Shown: piece after piece, positions 1 through 7,304 of the stretch | How positions within the stretch are numbered: position 1 is the first letter of the stretch | Layout: each line of letters begins with the position of its first letter | Translations under genes and position numbers: made by a program | DNA from: Oceanobacter mangrovi | GTDB taxonomy: Bacteria; Pseudomonadota; Gammaproteobacteria; Pseudomonadales; Oceanobacteraceae | Assembly: GCF_019740315.1 (NCBI RefSeq) | Contig: NZ_JAHXZR010000002.1 | Location: 250,001 to 314,000 of the forward strand | DNA length: 64,000 nt | Direction: 5' to 3' | Notes under the pieces: model-generated | What the model was told of the DNA's origin: nothing | Seen by the model: the letters and a program-made list of their open reading frames with translations, nothing else | The model's database searches: none

Positions 1-148
1 GGGTTTCACTGATGCCGTCACGCATGTATTCGCTAACGACGCCCAGTTGGGCAGAGACTTCCGCTTGAGTAGCGGCTGAGAACAACAGGGCCGTAGCCAG
101 AATCAGTCGGTTGGCCATTCGGTTAGCCAGAGGGCGTGCAGACAGCAT
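1..148 (-). CDS. TorF-like putative outer-membrane porin, N-terminal fragment (partial)
   Basis: The minus strand encodes the first 49 residues of a protein that runs off the left edge. It has a basic start, a hydrophobic signal stretch ending near A-T-Q-A, and then a mature part with V-S-A-Q-L-G-V-V-S-E-Y and R-D-G-I-S-E-T. That pattern resembles the first strand of the TorF/TIGR02001 family of putative outer-membrane porins (G-V-x-S-x-Y-x-x-R-G-I-S). A second ATG at 118 gives a more compact signal peptide and may be the true start. The family assignment rests on a short stretch only. Confidence 0.55.
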   Translation of the reverse strand, partial: MLSARPLANRMANRLILATALLFSAATQAEVSAQLGVVSEYMRDGISET

Positions 149-293
149 CGTGAAATTCTTTCTCTGTTCAGGGTAGTGGCAATTCAACGGGCGCTTATCA
201 TACGGAATCCGGCGCTCTGTGTCGCCTTGCCGCTGGCTTCAGACTGCCAGTAATCCTTCAGGTTCCAGCCCGGTGTGTGCTGATGGCTATATT

Positions 294-1367
294 TCAGGTT
301 GTCAGCAGACTATTTTCGCGAGCGATATCCGGATACCAGCGCTCCTGTGCGCGGGCATTCAGCTGCTGGCGATGTTGCTGGTTATCGGGGACCCAGGCCG
401 ACTGATTGGCCAGTGCGGCCATTAAAAAATCAAACAAGGTACTGTGGCGCCGCAGGATGCGCTGATGGCGGTGCGGCAGGATCGGGTTGAACAGGCTGTG
501 GAAGCGGAACAACTGTTGCGGATTTTTCTTCACCCAAGTCCAGGAGCCCATCTCCAGGGTCAGAGGCAGAAAAATACCGTTGGGATTCTGACTCTGGTAA
601 CCGTCATACAAATAATCCCAGACATCGCCCGAGGTGGTGTAGCTGTGAGCTTGCGGTTCAAACAGATAAAGGCCGTGGTTGGGGTAGGAATGCTCGAACA
701 AGTGGGTCAGTGAATAGGCTTCTGGCAGGCCTTGCCAGGGCAACAGGCTTTTGGCGTACGGAAACCAGATGCGGTCGCGGTAACCAAAACCGCTGTGGCA
801 GTCGAGTGAGATACACAGCGGCTGGGTGAACAGGGTTTGTTCAATCACGCTGGTTAACGCCAGATTTTCAGGCTCCATCGCCTGGCCTTTTTTACCGCGA
901 TACCAGGGTAAGGCTGCGCTGATTCGCTGACCGCCAACCAGCAGTGGTGGCCGGTGTTCGGCTTCCACCGGGGCGTTACGCATGAGATCAACGCCGGTTG
1001 CGGTACAGCGACTGTTGTTCCACATACCGGAGGGATTCACTAACGGAATAAACAACAGCCTGAGTCGCTGTAGTTGTTGTTGCAGCTGTTCATCCCATTC
1101 CAGCCGGTGCAACAGCGAGCGCAGAAACGCAAGGATGATCTGGGTGCCGATACGCTCTACGCCATGGACGCCGCCAATCAGAGCCAGGGTTGGCGCAATG
1201 GTTGCCCTCGAGCCCATTTCGATGGAGTAGATGGGCAGCTTCTCGCCGGCATGGGAAACATGCGCGGGAGCGGATATACGCATGACATCGCGGCCTTCCT
1301 CAATCAGGGCTTCCAGCTCAACCAGTTCCGGCAAGGCCTTTTGAATGTGGTAGATTCGACGGCTCAT
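294..1367 (-). CDS. M14-family zinc carboxypeptidase-like protein
   Basis: The product is 357 aa with the zinc-binding signature of peptidase family M14: H68-x-x-E71 in G-G-V-H-G-V-E, a distal His191 in D-C-H-S-G-F-G, and a likely catalytic Glu272 in L-T-L-E-M-G-S. The N-P-S-G-M-W-N-N-S-R segment (111-120) fits the substrate-carboxylate-binding Asn-Arg region. No signal peptide is obvious, so it is probably cytoplasmic and acts on peptides or an amino-acyl amide. An upstream in-frame ATG exists at 1499, but GGAGG lies 6 nt before the ATG at 1367, which decides the start. It is divergent from the ABC exporter. Confidence 0.8.
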   Translation of the reverse strand: MSRRIYHIQKALPELVELEALIEEGRDVMRISAPAHVSHAGEKLPIYSIEMGSRATIAPTLALIGGVHGVERIGTQIILAFLRSLLHRLEWDEQLQQQLQRLRLLFIPLVNPSGMWNNSRCTATGVDLMRNAPVEAEHRPPLLVGGQRISAALPWYRGKKGQAMEPENLALTSVIEQTLFTQPLCISLDCHSGFGYRDRIWFPYAKSLLPWQGLPEAYSLTHLFEHSYPNHGLYLFEPQAHSYTTSGDVWDYLYDGYQSQNPNGIFLPLTLEMGSWTWVKKNPQQLFRFHSLFNPILPHRHQRILRRHSTLFDFLMAALANQSAWVPDNQQHRQQLNARAQERWYPDIARENSLLTT

Positions 1368-1430
1368 CAACATCCTCCGAAGTTCGGCTGAATCCTCCAG
1401 CCGTTCTGTTAAGCATAGGTTACAACATTC

Positions 1431-3263
1431 ATGAAGTCGTTTGGCGCCAGAAGCTACGAAGCCAATCCACCGGTCCGACAAGGTTGGCAATGGCTGCAAA
1501 CCCTGCTGCCGTATTTATTTGAGTTCCGCTGGCGGGTGGTGGTTGCGGTGGTTTGCCTGATCGGTGCCAAACTGGCCAGCGTGGGGATGCCGTTTCTGCT
1601 GAAGCACCAGATCGATCAGCTGGATCAGTTGCCCAAAGGCATCGAACTGGAGCAAGCCTGGGGCTGGTTGCCGCTGGCGTTGTTGCTGGCGTATGGCTTG
1701 GCGCGGTTGATGTCAGTGTTGTTTGGCGAAATTCGTGATCTGGTGTTTGGCCGTGTCACCGAGCGGGCTATGCGGCGAACCACTCTGAAGGTGTTCCGTC
1801 ATTTGCACAGTCTCAATCTGGCTTTTCACCTGGATCGCCAGACAGGTGCCTTGCAGCGTGATATTGAGCGCGGCGTGCAGGGCATCAGCTTCCTGTTGAG
1901 GTTTCTGGTCTTCAATATCTTGCCAACGCTGCTGGAGCTGGCGCTGGTGATTGGTTTGTTGCTGGCCAATTATCCGCCGGAATTTGCGCTGATTACGCTG
2001 GTGGCGGTGGTGTTGTACGTGGTGTTTTCGGCGCGCATGACTGAATGGCGTACCCGTTATATTCGCGAAGCCAACCGCATGGATTCGACCACTCATGCCC
2101 GCGCCCTCGACAGTTTGCTGAATTACGAAACCGTCAAATACTTCAATGCCGAACAGCGTGAAGCCGCCGCCTATGACAGCGCGCTGGCGCAGTGGGAGGA
2201 GGCGCGTCAGAAAAATCGTTACACCCTGTTTGGCTTGAACTCCGGCCAGGCGCTGATTATCAGTCTGGCAGTTGTTTCCATGATGCTGCTGGCAGCCTGG
2301 AACGTCGTTATCGGAGTAATGACGCTAGGCGACTTCGTCTTGATCAACGCCTTTATGTTTCAACTATTTATGCCGCTCAATTTCCTCGGCTTTGTGTATC
2401 GGGAATTGAAAGCCTCGATGGCCAATATCGAACGCATGTTCGAGTTGCTGGATGTCGATAGCCAGGTTGCTGACGACGGCCAACAAGCGTTGCAGATTCA
2501 GGCCGGCGAGGTGGTCTTTGATGGCGTGCGGTTCGGCTATCGGGATGACCGCGAGGTGCTGCAGGGCTTGAATCTGACACTGCCCGCGGGCAAAACCTGT
2601 GCGGTGGTGGGCTTGTCTGGCGCGGGTAAATCAACCCTGACGCGCTTGTTGTTCCGCTTCTACGATCCGCAACAGGGCGAAATCCGCATAGACGGTCAGC
2701 CCATTCGTGAACTGCCGCAAGCGGATTTACGCAGCTGTCTGGGCATAGTGCCGCAGGACACCGTGCTGTTTAACGACAGTCTTAAAAACAACCTGCTGTA
2801 CGCCCGCCCGCAGGCAACGGATGAGGAATTGCAGCAAGTGATTGCCATGGCGCAACTGCAACATCTGATATCGCTGCACCAGGAAGGCTGGGATGTGATG
2901 GTGGGTGAGCGTGGGCTGAAGCTGTCCGGTGGCGAAAAACAACGCATTGCCATTGCTCGTATGTTGCTGAAACGGCCAACCATCATGTTGTTCGACGAGG
3001 CGACCTCATCACTGGATTCTCAAACCGAACGGGCAATCATGGCGGCGATCAAGCAAGTGTCTCGTGGCCATACCACGCTGATCATCGCCCATCGGCTGTC
3101 GACCATCATTGATTGTGACCAGATCGCGGTGATGGACGGCGGCGTTGTGGTTGAGCAGGGCGACCATCAAGGTTTGTTGGCGCTCAACGGCCATTACGCC
3201 CGTTTGTGGCAGTCCCAGCATCAGGCCGATAACGGCGATGAAACCCGGGAGGCTGGCGCATGA
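1431..3263 (+). CDS. ABC exporter of the Atm1/heavy-metal type (fused permease-ATPase)
   Basis: This 610-aa half-transporter has an N-terminal six-helix membrane domain (about residues 25-330) and a C-terminal nucleotide-binding domain. Walker A is G-L-S-G-A-G-K-S near residue 395, the signature is L-S-G-G-E-K-Q-R, and Walker B is I-M-L-F-D-E-A-T-S-S-L-D with the H-loop I-I-A-H-R-L-S. The membrane segment with N-Y-E-T-V-K-Y-F-N is typical of the Atm1/HMT1 group, which exports glutathione-linked compounds or sulfur species from the cytoplasm. It acts as a homodimer in the inner membrane. Its stop codon overlaps the start of xni. The ribosome binding site is weak. The substrate is not inferable. 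Confidence 0.85.
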   Translation: MKSFGARSYEANPPVRQGWQWLQTLLPYLFEFRWRVVVAVVCLIGAKLASVGMPFLLKHQIDQLDQLPKGIELEQAWGWLPLALLLAYGLARLMSVLFGEIRDLVFGRVTERAMRRTTLKVFRHLHSLNLAFHLDRQTGALQRDIERGVQGISFLLRFLVFNILPTLLELALVIGLLLANYPPEFALITLVAVVLYVVFSARMTEWRTRYIREANRMDSTTHARALDSLLNYETVKYFNAEQREAAAYDSALAQWEEARQKNRYTLFGLNSGQALIISLAVVSMMLLAAWNVVIGVMTLGDFVLINAFMFQLFMPLNFLGFVYRELKASMANIERMFELLDVDSQVADDGQQALQIQAGEVVFDGVRFGYRDDREVLQGLNLTLPAGKTCAVVGLSGAGKSTLTRLLFRFYDPQQGEIRIDGQPIRELPQADLRSCLGIVPQDTVLFNDSLKNNLLYARPQATDEELQQVIAMAQLQHLISLHQEGWDVMVGERGLKLSGGEKQRIAIARMLLKRPTIMLFDEATSSLDSQTERAIMAAIKQVSRGHTTLIIAHRLSTIIDCDQIAVMDGGVVVEQGDHQGLLALNGHYARLWQSQHQADNGDETREAGA

Positions 3264-4045
3264 AGTTGCTGATTGTTGATGCCATGAATCTGATTCGGCG
3301 GGTGTATGCGGCAGTCGAAAACACCCCGACAGCGCTGGAGGCAACGCTGGGTCGCTGCATCGCCACTATTCACAATAATCTCGAATGGCTGGAATGCAGC
3401 CATGTCGCCATGGTGTTTGAATCGGAAGCCAAAACCTGGCGTCATGATTTGTGGCCGGATTACAAAAAAGGTCGCTCACCAATGCCGGATGCCTTGCATC
3501 AGGCTCTGGAGGATCTGCGCCGCCAGCTGCAGGCTGCAGGCATTCATTGTCTCGATCAATACGGCTGGGAAGCGGATGACGTCTGTGCTGCCCTGGCCAG
3601 GCGGGCGCAACGCCATGGTATCTCCAGCGTGATTCTGTCGACCGACAAGGGCTTCTTTCAGCTGGTCGGCCACAGCATCCAGATTGCCAATCACTTTGAC
3701 CGCAAGCTGTTCGATGCAGAAGGTGTGCATCAGCGTTATGGGCTGGCGCCACAGCAGTTGCCGGATTTCTGGGCTTTGACCGGTGATACCACCAATCATT
3801 TGCCAGGCGTGACAGGATTTGGGCCGAAGACCGCTGGCGCCGTTCTGGATGCCTGCGGCTCGCTGAATCGCGCCCTGATTCAGCTGGATCAGCTAACGGA
3901 GCTGGCGGGTTTGCGCGCCAGTCTGGTGGCCCAGTTGCAGCAGGACTGGCAACTGGCATTGCTGACGCGGGAATTGGCGACTCTGACAGATTCTGTACCC
4001 ATTGAACTCAACTTCCGCGAGTTGCGTGCGCCCAGGCCGCAATAG
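3260..4045 (+). CDS. xni: Flap endonuclease Xni (exonuclease IX-like)
   Basis: The 261-aa product has the 5'-nuclease fold without a polymerase domain. It shows M-K-L-L-I-V-D-A-M-N-L-I-R-R at the N-terminus (metal-binding Asp), W-E-A-D-D-V (acidic cluster), S-T-D-K-G-F-F-Q-L, and the helix-hairpin-helix G-V-T-G-F-G-P-K-T-A-G. This length and motif set matches Xni/YgdG, which cleaves 5' flaps and backs up DNA polymerase I. It starts inside the stop codon of the ABC transporter gene (ATGA), so the two are translationally coupled despite having no obvious functional link. Confidence 0.9.
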   Translation: MKLLIVDAMNLIRRVYAAVENTPTALEATLGRCIATIHNNLEWLECSHVAMVFESEAKTWRHDLWPDYKKGRSPMPDALHQALEDLRRQLQAAGIHCLDQYGWEADDVCAALARRAQRHGISSVILSTDKGFFQLVGHSIQIANHFDRKLFDAEGVHQRYGLAPQQLPDFWALTGDTTNHLPGVTGFGPKTAGAVLDACGSLNRALIQLDQLTELAGLRASLVAQLQQDWQLALLTRELATLTDSVPIELNFRELRAPRPQ

Positions 4046-4073
4046 TTTGCGGGTGTGCCGCTGTTATTGATTT

Positions 4074-4112
4074 AAACGAATGTTTGAATTGAAACGATCG
4101 TTTGATTAGACT
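4074..4112 (+). promoter_or_regulatory. Predicted fadM promoter with tandem PsrA-like boxes
   Basis: Two 12-bp near-palindromes, AAACGAATGTTT (4074-4085) and the perfect AAACGATCGTTT (4092-4103), lie 18 bp apart. The second, read as GAAAC-N4-GTTTG, fits the known PsrA (TetR family) box of pseudomonads, which senses long-chain acyl groups. A plausible sigma-70 promoter, TTGAAT (4084-4089), 17-bp spacer, TAGACT (4107-4112), encloses the perfect box, as expected for repression. No regulator gene is in the window, so assignment to PsrA is inference. Confidence 0.6.
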
Positions 4113-4168
4113 GCCAGTCGCTGCTTTTTCAGACCGGTAATTTCAAACCGGCAAAAAATGGGGACTCT

Positions 4169-4585
4169 ATGGCAACAGATATCAAGGTGCGCGGCTATCA
4201 CCTCGACATTTACCAGCACGTCAATAACGCCCGCTACCTGGAATTTATGGAAGAAGACCGCTGGGACTATGTTGAGCGTTACGAATTGCTCGAGTTGTTC
4301 CAGCGTGAAGGCCTGGCCTTTGTGGTTGCCAATATCAATATTTCCTACCTGCGGCCAGCGCTGGCCGGGGAAACCATTCGTGTCAGTTCCCGGATCGACA
4401 GCCTTGGCAACAAGAGTGGTGCTGTACAGCAGCAGATTCAGTTGCTGAGAGATGGCGAGGTGGCCGATACCATCGTCGAAGCTCAGGTGACTTTCTGTTT
4501 GGTTGACCTGAAAACACAGAAAACTGTGCCAATTTCCGGTAATGTTCGCGCCTCGTTGGAAAAGATGATTGAGGACGGGCTATGA
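4169..4585 (+). CDS. fadM: Long-chain acyl-CoA thioesterase FadM
   Basis: The 138-aa hotdog-fold protein is closely similar to E. coli FadM (YbaW) along its whole length, starting with I-K-V-R-G-Y-H-L-D and Y-Q-H-V-N-N-A-R-Y-L-E-F. The D..Q-H-V-N-N segment carries the catalytic region of 4HBT-type thioesterases. It hydrolyses long-chain acyl-CoA esters, in E. coli during oleate beta-oxidation. The ribosome site GGGGA precedes the ATG by 5 nt. Its stop overlaps miaE by ATGA. The upstream palindromic boxes suggest fatty-acid-responsive repression. Confidence 0.92.
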   Translation: MATDIKVRGYHLDIYQHVNNARYLEFMEEDRWDYVERYELLELFQREGLAFVVANINISYLRPALAGETIRVSSRIDSLGNKSGAVQQQIQLLRDGEVADTIVEAQVTFCLVDLKTQKTVPISGNVRASLEKMIEDGL

Positions 4586-5199
4586 ACCTCGATGAGGTAT
4601 TAGCGGAAATTAATGAATTTTTGGGCTGTGCCACCCCGGATGCTTGGGTGACCGAAGCGCTCAAACAGCAGGACATTCTGCTGATCGACCACGCCAACTG
4701 TGAAAAGAAGGCGGCGACTACGGCGATGAATCTGCTTTACAAGCACATTGATCGTGAAGATCTGTTAAAGAAAATGAGTCAGTTGGCCCGTGAAGAGCTG
4801 CTGCATTTCGAGCAGGTGGTCAACATCATGAAAGAGCGTGGCATCGGCTATCGTCATGTGTCCTCTTCGCGTTATGCCTCTGGCCTGCGGGAAGCGGTGC
4901 GCAAGGGCGGAGTGCATGAGTTGATTGACGTGTTGATTATCGGTGCCTTTATTGAGGCGCGCTCGTGTGAGCGGTTCGCCAAACTGGCCCCATACCTGGA
5001 TCAGCAACTGGAGAAATTCTATCGCTCGTTGTTGCGCTCTGAAGGCCGTCACTACTGTGACTACCTGACGCTGGCCCAACAATATTCAGATGAGCCGATT
5101 ACCGAGCGTGTAGCCTTCTTTCAGCAGCTGGAACGTGAGCTGATTGAGTCACCAGACGAGGAATTCAGATTCCACAGTGGAGTGCCTTCCGCCGCCTGA
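4582..5199 (+). CDS. miaE: tRNA-(ms2io6A)-hydroxylase MiaE
   Basis: The 205-aa protein is a ferritin-like di-iron monooxygenase. The iron ligands are visible as D-H-A-N-C-E-K-K-A, R-E-E-L-L-H-F-E-Q-V (E-x-x-H) and, later, F-I-E-A-R-S-C-E-R-F plus S-E-G-R-H. It hydroxylates the isopentenyl group of ms2i6A at position 37 of tRNAs that read UNN codons. It is translationally coupled to fadM by a 4-bp overlap and probably shares its promoter. That would tie a tRNA modification gene to a fatty-acid-regulated promoter, although read-through from other promoters cannot be excluded. Confidence 0.92.
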   Translation: MNLDEVLAEINEFLGCATPDAWVTEALKQQDILLIDHANCEKKAATTAMNLLYKHIDREDLLKKMSQLAREELLHFEQVVNIMKERGIGYRHVSSSRYASGLREAVRKGGVHELIDVLIIGAFIEARSCERFAKLAPYLDQQLEKFYRSLLRSEGRHYCDYLTLAQQYSDEPITERVAFFQQLERELIESPDEEFRFHSGVPSAA

Positions 5200-5254
5200 T
5201 GGTGAACGGAGCCGCTGTTGGGTCAGTGTGCTCCTTCTAACGCCTGTTGTAGAC

Positions 5255-5434
5255 TCAGTCGCGGCAGGCGCGAATGATCTTCAGGCAGACGTCGGCGATC
5301 GTCTCGTATTCTTCTTCGGAAATTACCCGGGCGGCGAGGTCGCGACGGGCTTGTGACAGGCGTGCTTCAGCGTCTTTCAGGTCGGTGAAACGGCGGTTGT
5401 TTTCGAGTGCGCGGTGCATGGCTTGGGCGGTCAT
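5255..5434 (-). CDS. Small hypothetical protein (59 aa)
   Basis: A short minus-strand frame starts with ATG at 5434 behind GGGAAC and ends with TGA at 5255. The product is M-T-A-Q-A-M-H-R-A-L-E-N-N-R-R followed by a charged, probably two-helix body (E-A-R-L-S-Q-A-R-R-D and S-E-E-E-Y-E-T-I-A-D-V-C-L-K-I-I-R). Codon use and the regular charge pattern look like a real gene. It lies tail-to-tail with miaE. I do not recognise the family. It might be a small helical regulator or partner protein. Confidence 0.5.
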   Translation of the reverse strand: MTAQAMHRALENNRRFTDLKDAEARLSQARRDLAARVISEEEYETIADVCLKIIRACRD

Positions 5435-5490
5435 CGTTGTTCCCTATGTGTTGGTGTTTGCAAGTGCTCCTTGAAGTCCCTCGAACAGCT

Positions 5491-5524
5491 GTCAGGCAAA
5501 GAATAATAATTATGGGTGCCTGAC
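5491..5524. repeat. Inverted repeat upstream of the small protein
   Basis: GTCAGGCA (5491-5498) and TGCCTGAC (5517-5524) form an 8-bp perfect inverted repeat around an 18-bp AT-rich centre. It sits 57 bp upstream of the minus-strand small gene and within the intergenic space before the hydrolase. It could be an operator or a weak hairpin. There is no U-tract on either side. Confidence 0.35.
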
Positions 5525-5661
5525 CTCGAAGTCTTCATCTTCTTCTGTGTTCCTGAACCAAGTGTAATTCCATTTTGACGCAGGTGATTTGATCAATGCC
5601 CAGTTTGTAGCTGTGATTGGTCACATCTCCGACGATCCTTACAGGTGGTCGATAGAAGCAT

Positions 5662-6564
5662 ATGCTGAATAATATGAAATTTTATGGACTGACTGATTGG
5701 CGTTTAGTCTCAGACGGCACAATTTGTGGCTACCGGCGGGATGGTGAAAACGGCGCTCCGGGCGTGCATTTACTGCACGGCAATGGTTTTTGCGGCATGT
5801 CGTTATTGGCGTTAGCCGAGTGTTTACCGGCCTCCTGGACGATTCTGATATCCGATGCGCCAGGTCATGGGCGTTCACGAGCGGCTGCTCAGGCCTTTCC
5901 GGTTTGGTCTGATATGGCTGACACCTTGGCACGATTTGTTGCACATGAACTGGTGAATGACGGCTCATCTTCGAGCCAGTCAATTGTTGCCATTGGCCAT
6001 TCGATGGGTGGCGTGCTGACGACCATGATGGCTGCCCGTCATCCGGGCCTGTTTGGCAAACTGATTTTGCTTGATCCGGTGTTGATGCCGGTGTCGATTA
6101 TTCGGCTGCAGCAGGCGTTACGCTTGACTCGTTTGTGGCATATAAATCCGTTGGTCAGGCAGGCGCGTCAGCGTCGCAGTCGCTGGACTGATCGAGACGC
6201 GGCCCGACGTTATTTCCTCACCAAAAAACTCTATCAGAACTGGCACCCTCGCTCGCTGGACGGTTTTACTGCGTTTGGCCTTGTGGACGACGCTGCAGGC
6301 GTCAAATTGGCTTGTGAACCGGAGTGGGAGGGGCGATTGTTCGGTTCTGCACCAGATCGGCTCTGGCACAGCATACGCGGTGTTCAGGTGCCAACCAGGG
6401 TTTACACGGCAGGGCCGGAATTTGGTTTTATTGAACCAGCTGTCGAACGGGCGTTACGTATGAATCCGGCGTTCAGTAAGGAGGCGTTCGGGGGCTCACA
6501 TTGCTTTCCAATGGAGCAACCGCAGCATTTGGCAGAAAAAATGTGCTGTTGGTTGGACAATTGA
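5662..6564 (+). CDS. Alpha/beta-fold hydrolase
   Basis: The 300-aa protein has the alpha/beta-hydrolase layout: oxyanion-loop H-L-L-H-G-N-G-F at 36-43, the D-A-P-G-H-G-R-S strand/turn at 65-72, the nucleophile elbow G-H-S-M-G-G with Ser114, and a C-terminal G-G-S-H-C-F-P that supplies the His. No signal peptide is seen, so it is cytoplasmic. The substrate is unknown, and esterase, lipase or haloalkane-type activity cannot be told apart by eye. The start at 5662 could alternatively be the ATG at 5674. Confidence 0.85.
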   Translation: MLNNMKFYGLTDWRLVSDGTICGYRRDGENGAPGVHLLHGNGFCGMSLLALAECLPASWTILISDAPGHGRSRAAAQAFPVWSDMADTLARFVAHELVNDGSSSSQSIVAIGHSMGGVLTTMMAARHPGLFGKLILLDPVLMPVSIIRLQQALRLTRLWHINPLVRQARQRRSRWTDRDAARRYFLTKKLYQNWHPRSLDGFTAFGLVDDAAGVKLACEPEWEGRLFGSAPDRLWHSIRGVQVPTRVYTAGPEFGFIEPAVERALRMNPAFSKEAFGGSHCFPMEQPQHLAEKMCCWLDN

Positions 6565-6736
6565 TGACATAAAACTTGAGTAACAGGGCGGTTGTCTGTT
6601 ATTCGTTTTAGTCAGCTGAGATATGGCCCGACACAGGTGCTAAATTGCGTTGTAAAACCTTTGTCAAAGTTTCGGCCTTCGGCTATCGTGATCAAACCTT
6701 CCAACCGAATAATTGCGAGAGTGTTGAGTTAGACCT

Positions 6737-7201
6737 ATGAACGTGGAGATTCAGGCGGCACTTGATTTGGCCGATGAAACTGATTCATTTCTGCAAATCA
6801 CTGATGTGATTTATGACAAGGAAACCGAGCAGGGATATGACGCTCTCTCGGATGCCGAAAAAACTGTCTTCTGTATTGACGGATTGCTGCGTGAAATGGA
6901 AAACGGCGGCTTCGGCCAGTTTTTCCATCATGACGTAGGTGCGTTGGCACTGGATACTCTTGATGCGCTGGAGCGCGTCAAAGCCAAGGTATCGCACTCC
7001 TTGCTGGATCAGTTGATTGGCTATTTTCCGGATCGTCAGATTCCTGCAGATGAAGATGACCGTATTGAGCTTTTCGACAAGATCGAAAATGAATTCTCGG
7101 ATGAGATAACCGCTATGGACGATCGTTTTCACGAAGTCAGTGATGCGATTATCGGTCAGACGCTGCAATACGTCTCTCGCAATCTGAAAGAATTCAGGTA
7201 A
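6737..7201 (+). CDS. DUF4375 (DMP19-like) domain protein
   Basis: This 154-aa acidic cytoplasmic protein contains L-R-E-M-E-N-G-G-F-G-Q-F-F near residue 60, the hallmark of DUF4375/DMP19-like proteins. Function in the family is poorly known. A DNA-mimic role was described for Neisseria DMP19, and the low pI here (many Asp and Glu) fits but does not prove that. It is a single-gene unit closed by a strong terminator at 7215. Confidence 0.75.
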   Translation: MNVEIQAALDLADETDSFLQITDVIYDKETEQGYDALSDAEKTVFCIDGLLREMENGGFGQFFHHDVGALALDTLDALERVKAKVSHSLLDQLIGYFPDRQIPADEDDRIELFDKIENEFSDEITAMDDRFHEVSDAIIGQTLQYVSRNLKEFR

Positions 7202-7214
7202 ACACCAACAAAAA

Positions 7215-7243
7215 ACGCTCCCTCGGGAGCGTTTTTTGTTTTT
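7215..7243 (+). terminator. Rho-independent terminator
   Basis: ACGCTCC-CTCG-GGAGCGT forms a 7-bp GC-rich stem preceded by an A-run and followed by TTTTTTGTTTTT. The flanking A and T runs make it work in both directions, ending the DUF4375 gene and possibly the convergent Lon-like gene. Confidence 0.92.
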
Positions 7244-7304
7244 GGCGTTACTGTCTGACGGCTTACGGGTATGTCGCTGACACACCCGTGCAGCCTTTCA
7301 GGTT

